Assembly (NCBI RefSeq): GCF_000971275.1
Contig: NZ_LAPV01000228.1
Span: 1 to 64,000, forward strand
Length of the DNA stretch: 64,000 bases
Origin: Devosia psychrophila
GTDB lineage: Bacteria; Pseudomonadota; Alphaproteobacteria; Rhizobiales; Devosiaceae
Direction of reading: 5' to 3'
Below are positions 46,366 to 56,202 of the stretch, in pieces. A model generated the notes under the pieces. The model saw nothing but the letters and a program-made list of their open reading frames with translations. It did no database searches and was not told where the DNA came from. How positions within the stretch are numbered: position 1 is the stretch's first letter; each line of letters opens with the position of its first letter. A program made the position numbers and the translations under genes.

Positions 46366-46463
46366 CCTTCCCTCCTCCTTGAGGGGAGGGACCGAGGGAG
46401 GGGGTAGTTGTGTGGGTCACTGATGGACCCCCACCCCCGACCCCTCCCCTCAAGGGGGAGGGG
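46366..46463. repeat. Palindromic element, family B, inside suf operon (sufD/sufS)
   Basis: CCTTCCCTCCTCCTTGAGGG on the left and CCCCTCAAGGGGGAGGGG on the right pair across about 60 bp, with GGGGGTAG and CCCCCACCCCC runs between. Same CCTCCC/GGGAGG style as the accC/aat element. It sits 22 bp after the sufD stop and ends 26 bp before sufS. Confidence 0.78.
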
Positions 46464-46489
46464 AGCAGACTGCCGGAGCCAGTGAACCA

Positions 46490-47710
46490 ATGACCTTCGA
46501 TGTCGAAAATGTTCGTGCCGACTTCCCGATCCTCTCCGAGGTCATACACGGCAATCGGCTGGTCTATCTCGACAGCGGCGCCTCGGCACAGAAGCCGGTG
46601 CAGGTGCTCGAGCGGATGGACTATGCGTTCCGCCATGAATACGCCAACGTCCATCGTGGCTTGCACACGCTGGCCAACCGGGCGACCGAGGCTTACGAAG
46701 GCGGCCGCCATGCGGTGCAGGCGTTCCTCAACGCAGCCCGTCCCGAAGAGATCATCTTCACCCGCTCGGCCACCGAAGCGATCAACCTGGTTGCGCAGTC
46801 CTTTGCTGGTCCGCGCATCAGCGAAGGCGATGAGATCGTCCTGTCGATTATGGAGCACCACTCCAATATCGTGCCGTGGCACTTCCATCGCGAGCGCAAG
46901 GGCGCCGTCATCAAGTGGTTCGATGTCCGCGACGACGGCAGCTTCGATATAGATGCCTTTGAAGCAGCGCTGACCGATCGCACCCGCATGGTCGCGATCA
47001 CCCATATGTCCAACGTGCTGGGCACTGTGACGCCGCTCAAGCAGGTCATCGAGATCGCCCATGCGCGGGGCATTCCGGTGCTGGTCGACGGCAGCCAGGC
47101 CGCTGTACATATGGCGGTCGACGTGCAGGACCTCAATGCCGATTTTTACGTCATGACCGGCCACAAACTCTATGGTCCGACCGGCATCGGCGTGCTGTAT
47201 GGCAAATACGACCTTCTGGCCGAGATGCAGCCCTATCAGGGCGGTGGCGAAATGATCGATGTGGTGACCATGGACACCGTCACCTACAACGAACCGCCGC
47301 ACCGTTTCGAGGCAGGCACGCCGCCGATTGTCCAAGGCATCGGCCTCGGCGCTGCGCTCAAATACATGAGCGAACTCGGTCGCGAGGCCATTGCCTCACA
47401 TGAGCATGCCGTCGCCGAATACGCCCAGGAGCGCCTCAGCCGCATCAATTCGCTGCGCCTGATCGGCACGGCTCCAGGCAAGGGCGGCATTTTCTGCTTC
47501 GAGATCGCCGGAGCACACGCCCATGACGTCTCGACCATTCTCGACCGCTACGGCATTGCCGTCCGCGCCGGCACGCATTGCGCCATGCCGCTGCTCAAAC
47601 GTTTCGGTGTCACCTCTACCTGCCGCGCCTCCTTCGCCCTATATAACGGCAAGGACGACGTCGACGCGCTGGTGGACGGCATTGAACGCGCCCAGAAATT
47701 TTTCGCCTGA
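46490..47710 (+). CDS. sufS: Cysteine desulfurase SufS (group II)
   Basis: 406 residues. PLP enzyme; the lysine is in FYVMTGHKLYGPTGIGVLYG. The catalytic Cys lies in VRAGTHCAMPLLKRFG, the short-loop group II form that usually works with a sulfur acceptor. HEYANVHRGLHTLANRAT and EHHSNIVPWHF are typical. The window shows no SufE or SufU gene, so the acceptor must lie elsewhere or be SufB itself. Confidence 0.97.
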   Translation: MTFDVENVRADFPILSEVIHGNRLVYLDSGASAQKPVQVLERMDYAFRHEYANVHRGLHTLANRATEAYEGGRHAVQAFLNAARPEEIIFTRSATEAINLVAQSFAGPRISEGDEIVLSIMEHHSNIVPWHFHRERKGAVIKWFDVRDDGSFDIDAFEAALTDRTRMVAITHMSNVLGTVTPLKQVIEIAHARGIPVLVDGSQAAVHMAVDVQDLNADFYVMTGHKLYGPTGIGVLYGKYDLLAEMQPYQGGGEMIDVVTMDTVTYNEPPHRFEAGTPPIVQGIGLGAALKYMSELGREAIASHEHAVAEYAQERLSRINSLRLIGTAPGKGGIFCFEIAGAHAHDVSTILDRYGIAVRAGTHCAMPLLKRFGVTSTCRASFALYNGKDDVDALVDGIERAQKFFA

Positions 47711-47722
47711 ATTGGTGACCTT

Positions 47723-48118
47723 ATGACCGACGAACCTGTAATTGCGCCCGCCCCGACCATTCCCGAAAACCGTATCACGCCCACGGTTGGCGGCGGCCTG
47801 CCCGAATCGGAGGTGGAACGCATCACTTCCGACCTGATCGGGGCGCTCAAGACCGTCTATGACCCGGAAATTCCGGTCGATATCTATGAGCTTGGCCTGA
47901 TCTACAAGGTAGATCTGGACGATGACCGCAAGTTGACCATCGACATGACGCTGACGGCCCCGGGCTGCCCCGTGGCTGGTGAAATGCCCGGCTGGGTCGA
48001 GAATGCTGCCCGCGGCGTCGAAGGCGTCCAGGACGTCACTGTCAACATGGTGTTCGATCCCCCGTGGGACGCGACGCGGATGAGCGAAGAAGCCCAGGTC
48101 GCGTTGAACTGGTGGTAA
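47723..48118 (+). CDS. sufT: SufT/MIP18-family (DUF59) Fe-S assembly protein
   Basis: 131 residues. The MIP18 core is TVYDPEIPVDIYELGLIYKV, MTLTAPGCPVAGEMPGW and VNMVFDPPWDATRMSEEA. SufT proteins help maturation of Fe-S enzymes, especially under high demand. An unstructured Pro-rich N-terminus precedes the domain. It sits 12 bp after sufS and 51 bp before sufA. Confidence 0.93.
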   Translation: MTDEPVIAPAPTIPENRITPTVGGGLPESEVERITSDLIGALKTVYDPEIPVDIYELGLIYKVDLDDDRKLTIDMTLTAPGCPVAGEMPGWVENAARGVEGVQDVTVNMVFDPPWDATRMSEEAQVALNWW

Positions 48119-48169
48119 TCTGAGGCGTTTCGTCCTACATATCGTGAAATGCCGATAGAAAGTTTGACC

Positions 48170-48550
48170 ATGGCCTTCAAGATCATGTCGCTGACAGATG
48201 CCGCTGCCGAACGCATCACCGAGATCATCGAAGATTCCGACAAGCCTGTCATTGGCCTGCGCATTGGTATCAAGAATTCCGGCTGCGCTGGCGTTGCCTA
48301 CACGATGGACTACGTCGCCGAACCGGTGAAGGGCGACGACCACGTCACCGACAAGAGCGTCAACGTCTGGATCGACCCCAGGGCCACCATGTACCTGCTG
48401 GGTACCGTGATGGACTTCGAAACCGCCAAGATGAGCGCCGGATTCACGTTCAAGAATCCCAACCAGACCGGCGAATGCGGCTGCGGCGAGAGCGTCACGC
48501 TGAAGGCGGCGGACTTGAAGGCTATCGCCGAGGCGCGCGCTACGGCGTAG
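48170..48550 (+). CDS. sufA: A-type Fe-S carrier (SufA/IscA, HesB family)
   Basis: 126 residues from ATG at 48170 (MAFKIMSLTDAAAERI); ATG seven codons upstream is possible but has no ribosome site. The three conserved Cys are visible: GIKNSGCAGVAYTMDY and TGECGCGESVTL. It carries clusters from the scaffold to target enzymes. It is the last gene of the suf operon, 73 bp before aroA. Confidence 0.93.
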   Translation: MAFKIMSLTDAAAERITEIIEDSDKPVIGLRIGIKNSGCAGVAYTMDYVAEPVKGDDHVTDKSVNVWIDPRATMYLLGTVMDFETAKMSAGFTFKNPNQTGECGCGESVTLKAADLKAIAEARATA

Positions 48551-48623
48551 CTTCTGGTGCGGGTACCCTGTTACCCAACAACAGTTGCACCGCGCCCCAC
48601 CATGATGCATTGATCCGGCCATC

Positions 48624-49892
48624 ATGCTGAACCCGCTCCCGCCTGCGCTCACCATTGTCCCGCCCAATCGTCCGCTTGTCGGGCGCGTTTGCCCGCCGGG
48701 TTCCAAGTCTATTACCAATCGGGCGTTGCTGCTGGCTGCGCTGGCGAATGGCACCAGCCGTCTCACAGGGGCGCTTAAAAGCAAGGACACGACGCTGATG
48801 GCCGCAGCCTTGCGGCAGATGGGCGTCACCGTCGAAGAGCCTGGCGCTACCAGTTTTACCGTCACCAGCACCGGCCGGCTGCGGGCACCGGCCGGTCCGC
48901 TGTTCCTCGGTAATGCTGGCACCGCCACGCGCTTCCTCGCCGCCGCCGTAGCGACGGTGGACGGGGAAGTCATCGTTGATGGTGACGACGAGATGCGCGT
49001 GCGCCCGATCGGACCGCTGGTGACGGCACTGCAGTCCCTCGGCATCGACGCAACGTCGCCAACCGGCTGCCCGCCCGTCACGATTCGCGGCAAAGGCAGT
49101 TTCGGCTCCGGCCGCGTCGAGATCGATGGCGGACTGTCCAGCCAGTATGTTTCGGCACTGCTGATGGCGGCGCCGCTGGGCGATGGCCCAATTACCGTCG
49201 CGCTCACCGGCAGCGACATCGGTGCTCGCGGCTATGTCGACCTCACGCTTGCCGCCATGCGCAGCTTCGGCGCCACAGTCCAGCAGCTGGACGCCGGCAC
49301 CTGGCTGGTCCAGCCCACTGGATACCAGGCCGCCGACCTGCTGGTCGAGCCAGATGCCTCCGCCGCGACCTATCTTTGGGGCGCTCAGGCGCTCACCGGC
49401 GGCAAGATCGACCTTGGCGTTGCTGCAGACGCCTTCACCCAGCCTGACGCTTTGGCGCAGGCCGTTATCGCGCAGTTTCCCAACATGCCTGCCGTGATCG
49501 ACGGCTCGCAGATGCAGGATGCTGTGCCGACGCTGGCCGTGGTCGCCGCCTTTAACAACACGCCGGTCCGCTTTGTCGGCATAGCCAACCTGCGCGTCAA
49601 GGAAACCGACCGGATCCGCGCCGTAGCCAATGAACTCAACCGCATCCTGCCGGGCCTCGCCACGGAGGAGGGCGATGACCTGCTGGTCGCATCGGATACC
49701 AATCTGGCCAGTCGCAGCCAGCCGGCGCGCATCGTGACTTATCACGATCACCGCATCGCCATGAGCTTCGCTCTCGCAGGCCTCAAACTGTCGGGGATCA
49801 CCATTCTGGACCCCGCCTGCACCGGCAAGACCTACCCCGAATACTGGGACATGCTGGCAGGGCTGGGCGTGGAGTTGCAGCCCAAAGCCTAG
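48624..49892 (+). CDS. aroA: 3-phosphoshikimate 1-carboxyvinyltransferase (EPSP synthase)
   Basis: 422 residues. It joins PEP and shikimate-3-phosphate. Motifs: VCPPGSKSITNRALLLAALA, GNAGTATRFLAA, RPIGPLVTAL, DGGLSSQYVSALLMAAP, IANLRVKETDRIRAVANEL and TYHDHRIAMSFALAGL. The glyphosate loop reads GNAGTATRF: the residue at E. coli Pro101 is Phe, as in fungal enzymes (GTASRF). The stop shares CTAG with the converging GGDEF gene. Confidence 0.96.
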   Translation: MLNPLPPALTIVPPNRPLVGRVCPPGSKSITNRALLLAALANGTSRLTGALKSKDTTLMAAALRQMGVTVEEPGATSFTVTSTGRLRAPAGPLFLGNAGTATRFLAAAVATVDGEVIVDGDDEMRVRPIGPLVTALQSLGIDATSPTGCPPVTIRGKGSFGSGRVEIDGGLSSQYVSALLMAAPLGDGPITVALTGSDIGARGYVDLTLAAMRSFGATVQQLDAGTWLVQPTGYQAADLLVEPDASAATYLWGAQALTGGKIDLGVAADAFTQPDALAQAVIAQFPNMPAVIDGSQMQDAVPTLAVVAAFNNTPVRFVGIANLRVKETDRIRAVANELNRILPGLATEEGDDLLVASDTNLASRSQPARIVTYHDHRIAMSFALAGLKLSGITILDPACTGKTYPEYWDMLAGLGVELQPKA

Positions 49893-50953
49893 GCGGCGGA
49901 GACGCCGGGAAGGGCTGACTGCAGTTCGCTCAGCTGGTTCTCGCTGAACACCTTGTTTCGGCCGGCATGCTTTGCGGCGTAAAGGCACCGGTCGGCACGC
50001 TCGATCAACGAGCCTGCGGTATCGCCACGACGATACGCGGCAAGGCCGAAGGACGCAGTGATCCGGCCAAGCTTTTCATTGGTGGACCGCTTGAGCAGTT
50101 CCTTGGCCTGGATCGCCTTGCGGATATTCTCCGCCAGGATGATGGCGCCTTCGAGATCGGTCGAGGGCAGGATGGCCACGAATTCTTCGCCGCCATAGCG
50201 TGCCGCCAGGTCCTTGCCCTTGATGTTAGACTTCAGCGTCATCGCCACCAGCCGCAGCACCTGATCACCGGTCTGGTGTCCGAAGCTGTCGTTGAAGTTC
50301 TTGAAGTGATCGATGTCGATGATCATCAGGCACAGCGGATCGCCGGTTATTTTGGCGTCGGCGATTGCCGTGTCCATACCCTCGTCGAAGCTCTTGCGAT
50401 TGGCGATCTTGGTCAACGGGTCGAGCAGCGATTCGCGTCGCACATCGTCCAGATCACGCTGCAGCGAGGCGATATCGTCGCGCGACGCTTCGAGCTTTTC
50501 CTCTAGCGAGGCGTTGGTTTCCTGCATGTTGCGCGTTTCGGCCAGCAAGCGGTCGGCCAGCGCCTTCATTGCCGTTGGCGAGATATCGCGTGCCAGATCG
50601 CCACTCGCGGTCTGCAGCGAGCCTGAATAGGCATTGGCGGTAATCATGGCGCCATCGATGGCTTCGTGCACCGCGTCGATCCGGGCATGCATGCGCTCGG
50701 ACACCGCCGACATCCGGTCGTTGACGTCGGACTTCAGAAATTCGTTGTACAGCGTCTCGGCCAGATTGGCGGAGGGCGTATTGCCGGCTCGGAAAATGGC
50801 GTTGATACGGTTGTTCAGCGTCGGGTTTACGCCCGTCGCATAGGTGAAAAGCAGCTCGTAGAACTGTGGGTAAGGCGGGATTCCGCTGCGCTTGAGCAGG
50901 TCGAATGCCGAATTGGCATAGCCCAGTGCGCGATTGAATTCCTGATCAGACAC
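49889..50953 (-). CDS. Diguanylate cyclase (GGDEF domain)
   Basis: 354 residues. An N-terminal soluble helical region (YPQFYELLFTYATGVNPTLN) and a coiled-coil stretch (ETNASLEEKLEASRDDIASL, near 145-165) lead to the GGDEF domain: LDPLTKIANRKSFDEGMD, IDHFKNFNDSFGHQTGDQVL, and active-site RYGGEEFVAILPS. The product would be cyclic di-GMP. The inhibitory I-site (RxxD five residues before) reads KGKD, with Arg changed to Lys. No membrane helix is seen. Confidence 0.95.
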   Translation of the reverse strand: MSDQEFNRALGYANSAFDLLKRSGIPPYPQFYELLFTYATGVNPTLNNRINAIFRAGNTPSANLAETLYNEFLKSDVNDRMSAVSERMHARIDAVHEAIDGAMITANAYSGSLQTASGDLARDISPTAMKALADRLLAETRNMQETNASLEEKLEASRDDIASLQRDLDDVRRESLLDPLTKIANRKSFDEGMDTAIADAKITGDPLCLMIIDIDHFKNFNDSFGHQTGDQVLRLVAMTLKSNIKGKDLAARYGGEEFVAILPSTDLEGAIILAENIRKAIQAKELLKRSTNEKLGRITASFGLAAYRRGDTAGSLIERADRCLYAAKHAGRNKVFSENQLSELQSALPGVSAA

Positions 50954-51097
50954 TGCGTCCCTCGCGTGTCGTTACGTTTCAGCCCGATGCGCTAACAGCG
51001 CACCGATTCCCTATTTGTTAGATACCGCGCAGGCACGACAAAACACAACTGTATCAATGCAATAAAGCGGCTTAGCCCACAGTCAATCGAGACAGAT

Positions 51098-52786
<1,689 letters not shown>

Positions 52787-53121
52787 TCAGATATGTGGCC
52801 CGGGGCCAAGTCCAGTCCGAGACATTCGAACGGTGCGCCGGGGTTTTCAGCAGTGGACCGGAAAGTCGGTACGCGAACGCATCCACAACTGGGGGTGGCC
52901 ACCGGACGACTGCAGGAACTGCGAGAGTACTGCGAGAAACCACGGAATGGCCCTGAGGCATATTCGGCGAGAACAGGCTGAATTCGATGAAACAGGCCGT
53001 CCGGCAGGAAATGCTCCAGCGGCGCGGACCATATCGCAAAGGCCTTGTCTGTCAACGCTTTTGGCACGGTTAGGGTTATCGAGCGCCCCCGGCGTATCCC
53101 TTTGAGGCAGTGGCGACAGTC
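52787..53121. other. 335-bp gap between helicase and parE
   Basis: Both flanking genes are on the minus strand. Short open frames exist but have no ribosome site and no protein-like pattern. I see neither a clear terminator for parE nor a repeat element. The helicase promoter must lie here. Confidence 0.4.
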
Positions 53122-55131
53122 TTAAACGTCCAGATCGGTCACGAATGCAGCGTTTTCCTGGATGAAGTCGAAGCGGGCTTCGGGCTTGGTGCCCATCAGT
53201 CGATCGACGCTGATCCTGGTGGCTTCGAGATCGTCACGCACCTTTACTTGCAGCAGCGTGCGGCTCTTTTTGGACATGGTCGTTTCGCGCAGATGCGCGA
53301 AGGGCATTTCGCCAAGGCCTTTAAAACGGGTCATATCGACCTTGCCCTTGCCGGTAAACTCGGTTGCCAGCAATTCGACCTTGTGCGGCTCATCGCGCGC
53401 ATACAGCGTCTTGGCGCCCTGCGTGATGCGGAACAGCGGCGGCAGGGCGAGATAGAGATGCCCGCCATCGATAAGCTTCGGCATTTCCTGGAAAAAGAAT
53501 GTGATCAGCAAGGTCGCGATATGGGCGCCGTCGACGTCAGCATCGGTCATGATGATGATCTTGTCGTAGCGCAGGTCGTCGTCGCTGTAGCGATCGCGCG
53601 TGCCGCAACCCAGTGCCTGGATCAGGTCCGAGATCAACTGGCTGGCCTGCATCTTCTCGCGACTGGCGCCGGCCACGTTGAGGATTTTGCCACGCAACGG
53701 CAGCACGGCCTGGCTCTTGCGGTCGCGTGCCTGCTTGGCGGAGCCACCGGCCGAGTCACCCTCGACGATGAACAGTTCCGCGCCTTCCTTAGCGCCCTGC
53801 GAGCAATCGGCCAGCTTGCCAGGAAGGCGCAGCTTGCGCGTGGCGCTGGCGCGGTCGATCTCTTTTTCCTTGCGACGGCGCAGGCGTTCCTCGGCGCGCT
53901 CTACCGCCCAGTCCATCAGCTTGCCGGCCTGGTTGGGCGACGAGCCCAGCCAGTGGTCGAATGCATCGCGCAGTGCATTGTCGACGATACGCGTGGCTTC
54001 GCCCGAGGCAAGCTTGTCCTTGGTCTGGCCGACGAATTCCGGCTCGCGCATGAAGACGCTCAGCATGGCGCTGCAATGGGCCAGCACGTCTTCCGCGGTC
54101 AGCAGGGCGCCATTCTTGTTCTTGGTCAGCTCGGCATAGTTCTTGAGTCCGCGCAGGATAGCCGCGCGCAAGCCGGCCTCATGGGTGCCGCCATCGGGCG
54201 TTGGCACCGTGTTGCAATAGGAAGAGACACCACCGTCGCCCAGCGTCCAGGCGATGGCCCATTCGACGGCGCCATGGGTGCCGGGCTTGCCGTGGCTGCC
54301 GGAGAACAGCTCGTCGACGATGCGCGTTTCGCTCTCGATACGGGCCGTCATGAAGTCCTTGAGACCATTGGGATAATGGAACGCCGCCTTGGCCGGCGCG
54401 TCCTCGGTTACCAGCGTGGCGTCGCAGCTCCAGCGCAGTTCGACGCCGGCAAAAAGGTATGCCTTGGCGCGCGTCATCCGGTACAGGCGGGCTGCCGAGA
54501 AATGGGCGTGATCGCCGAAAATCTGTGGATCGGGATGGAAACGCGTGGTGGTGCCGCGGCGGTTTTGTACGCGGCCGAGGGCTTCGATTTCGCCCAGCGG
54601 CTTGCCGCGGGAGAAGGCCAAGCGGTGCAACTGCTGCTCGCGCGCGACCTCGACGATCAGGCTGTCTGACAGCGCATTGACCACTGAAACGCCGACGCCA
54701 TGCAGGCCGCCTGAGGTTTCATAGGCTTTTGAATCGAATTTGCCGCCGGCGTGCAGCACGGTATGGACGATCTCGAGTGTCGAGCGGCCGGGAAACTTCG
54801 GGTGGTTTTCGACTGGAATACCGCGGCCGTTGTCGGAGACGGTGAGGAAGCCGTCTTCGCCCAGATGCACTTCGATCCGCGTGGCGTGGCCGGCGATTGC
54901 CTCGTCCATGGAGTTGTCGATGACTTCGGCAAACAGGTGATGCAAAGCATTGGCGTCGGTGCCCCCGATATACATGCCGGGACGCCGCCGGACCGGCTCA
55001 AGTCCTTCCAGCACCTCAATATCTGCAGCCGTATACGAACCTGGTACGCTCGCGGCCTTGGGCGCAGGCTTGGATGCCTCAGGCTTGATACGTTCGGGTT
55101 CGGCGCCGAAAAGGTCTTCTGCGTTGGACAT
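53122..55131 (-). CDS. parE: DNA topoisomerase IV subunit B
   Basis: 669 residues from ATG at 55131 (MSNAEDLFGAEPER). ATPase part of topoisomerase IV, which unlinks daughter chromosomes. GHKL motifs: EVIDNSMDEAIAG, SDNGRGIPVENH, TSGGLHGVGVSVVNALS; TOPRIM motifs: VEGDSAGGSAKQARDRKSQA, LPLRGKILNVAGAS, MTDADVDGAHIATLL. The lead region before GLEPVRRRPGMYIGGTD is variable. parE rather than gyrB is favoured by RGKILNVAGASREKM and the absence of replication genes. Confidence 0.95.
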   Translation of the reverse strand: MSNAEDLFGAEPERIKPEASKPAPKAASVPGSYTAADIEVLEGLEPVRRRPGMYIGGTDANALHHLFAEVIDNSMDEAIAGHATRIEVHLGEDGFLTVSDNGRGIPVENHPKFPGRSTLEIVHTVLHAGGKFDSKAYETSGGLHGVGVSVVNALSDSLIVEVAREQQLHRLAFSRGKPLGEIEALGRVQNRRGTTTRFHPDPQIFGDHAHFSAARLYRMTRAKAYLFAGVELRWSCDATLVTEDAPAKAAFHYPNGLKDFMTARIESETRIVDELFSGSHGKPGTHGAVEWAIAWTLGDGGVSSYCNTVPTPDGGTHEAGLRAAILRGLKNYAELTKNKNGALLTAEDVLAHCSAMLSVFMREPEFVGQTKDKLASGEATRIVDNALRDAFDHWLGSSPNQAGKLMDWAVERAEERLRRRKEKEIDRASATRKLRLPGKLADCSQGAKEGAELFIVEGDSAGGSAKQARDRKSQAVLPLRGKILNVAGASREKMQASQLISDLIQALGCGTRDRYSDDDLRYDKIIIMTDADVDGAHIATLLITFFFQEMPKLIDGGHLYLALPPLFRITQGAKTLYARDEPHKVELLATEFTGKGKVDMTRFKGLGEMPFAHLRETTMSKKSRTLLQVKVRDDLEATRISVDRLMGTKPEARFDFIQENAAFVTDLDV

Positions 55132-55325
55132 GCACATTCCGTCTTGCGCCCGAATCAGGCGTTTTCGCCTTCTAGCATATCGCAGAGGGTTGCCGAGCCG
55201 GGCAGGGAACCTGCCCACAGATGCGGAGTTCTCCACAAAACTGAACGGAAGATGAACGACAAATTCCGCATGCGTTAAGCCGCAATGGGGAAGATGAACG
55301 ATCGGTCCGCTTCAAGGAGGCTACA

Positions 55326-55652
55326 ATGTCCAGACTTGCGATGATTGCCATGACGGTACTGCTGCTCGGCACCGGTCTATCGATGCCGGCCCAGGCCCAG
55401 TCGCCCGGCTTCGGGGTGTTCTTTGGTGACCAGGAAAGCGACTTCTATGCTCCTGAACGCTTCAGTTGCATGAATGACCGGCAAATCCGCGATGCCGTAG
55501 CTGACCTCGGCTACACCAATATCTCGCTCAATGTCGTGATGAAGCGGAACATCCAGGTGCGTGCCACCCGTGATGGCGTGGTCTATCTGCTGGATTTCAA
55601 CATCTGCACCGGTCGCGTCGAGGGACGCCAGCAATTGCGCCGCGCCCCATAA
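55326..55652 (+). CDS. Small secreted protein, PepSY-like
   Basis: 108 residues with AAGGAGG before the ATG. Signal peptide MSRLAMIAMTVLLLGTGLSM ending near PAQAQ. The mature part (MNDRQIRDAVADLGYTNISL and IQVRATRDGVVYLLDFNICT) looks like the PepSY-type periplasmic proteins common in Hyphomicrobiales. Two Cys could form a disulfide. No function is known. It diverges from parE. Confidence 0.8.
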   Translation: MSRLAMIAMTVLLLGTGLSMPAQAQSPGFGVFFGDQESDFYAPERFSCMNDRQIRDAVADLGYTNISLNVVMKRNIQVRATRDGVVYLLDFNICTGRVEGRQQLRRAP

Positions 55653-55781
55653 TTTCTGGAATAGATACAAACCCGTCCCAAGATCGGGCGCTCGGTTTAC
55701 GTTCTGTTTGTCTCTTGAAAGCACTTTCTTAAACGCAGACTGCTAGAAACGTCACATACGGTTTTTGTCTGGAGTTTCCGT

Positions 55782-55949
55782 ATGCGAGCCGATCGGGATC
55801 CTAGTTCTGCGTATCCGATCTCTGCCGGCTCAATCGTCTTCGGTGTTTGGCCGCATGCCGGATCAGGTATTGCGTACCGGTTGGCCAAGTTCACCGCCCC
55901 GCGTTATGGGGTTATCGCGCTGGTCGCGACCATGTTCTATTTTCTCTGA
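55782..55949 (+). CDS. Possible small membrane-associated protein, 55 aa
   Basis: ATG at 55782 has GGAG 7 bp before it. The translation starts MRADRDPSSAYPISAGS, has a short aromatic middle (IVFGVWPHAG) and ends in a hydrophobic stretch (GVIALVATMFYFL). The frame is short, so chance is possible, but the ribosome site and hydrophobic end favour a gene. It lies in the 550-bp gap between the secreted protein and the ABC-F gene. Confidence 0.45.
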   Translation: MRADRDPSSAYPISAGSIVFGVWPHAGSGIAYRLAKFTAPRYGVIALVATMFYFL

Positions 55950-56026
55950 TCTGCGCTGATTGATTTCCGTCCCTACGGCGGTTATGGATCGCTGACGCCA
56001 GCACACAAACTCAGGGAGGGCGCGGA

Positions 56027-56095
56027 ATGACTTTGCTTTTTACGCGCCGTTCAAGTGGCCCTGTCTGCGCCCTGTGGCTTTCGCTGCAGGGCTGA
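56027..56095 (+). CDS. Putative 22-aa leader peptide of the ABC-F gene
   Basis: MTLLFTRRSSGP then VCALWLSLQG, with GGGAGGG about 7 bp upstream of its ATG. It ends 107 bp before the ABC-F start. Its final part overlaps competing stems: GCCCTG occurs at 56058 and 56069, and both can pair with CAGGGC at 56087. ABC-F resistance genes are often controlled by ribosome stalling on such short ORFs. This is inference from position and structure. Confidence 0.45.
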   Translation: MTLLFTRRSSGPVCALWLSLQG

Positions 56096-56141
56096 CCGGT
56101 ACTGGTACGACTGTATTTCTGTCTCACCATCGGTTTGCCCT

Positions 56142-56170
56142 CCGTGGCGGTTTTGACCGCCTCCCCACGG
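56142..56170 (+). promoter_or_regulatory. Hairpin in ABC-F leader
   Basis: CCGTGGCGG (56142-56150) pairs with CCGC (56157-56160) and CCACGG (56165-56170) around a TTTTGA loop with a small bulge. It lies between the leader ORF and the ABC-F start. It has no T-tract, so it could act on translation or as part of an antiterminator rather than as a plain terminator. Confidence 0.5.
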
Positions 56171-56202
56171 CATTTGGCGCCTTCGCGCTGCACTAGTGAG
56201 AT

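Noticed and set aside
53110-54669. 519-codon plus-strand frame opposite parE
   Set aside because: Shadow of parE; no motifs.
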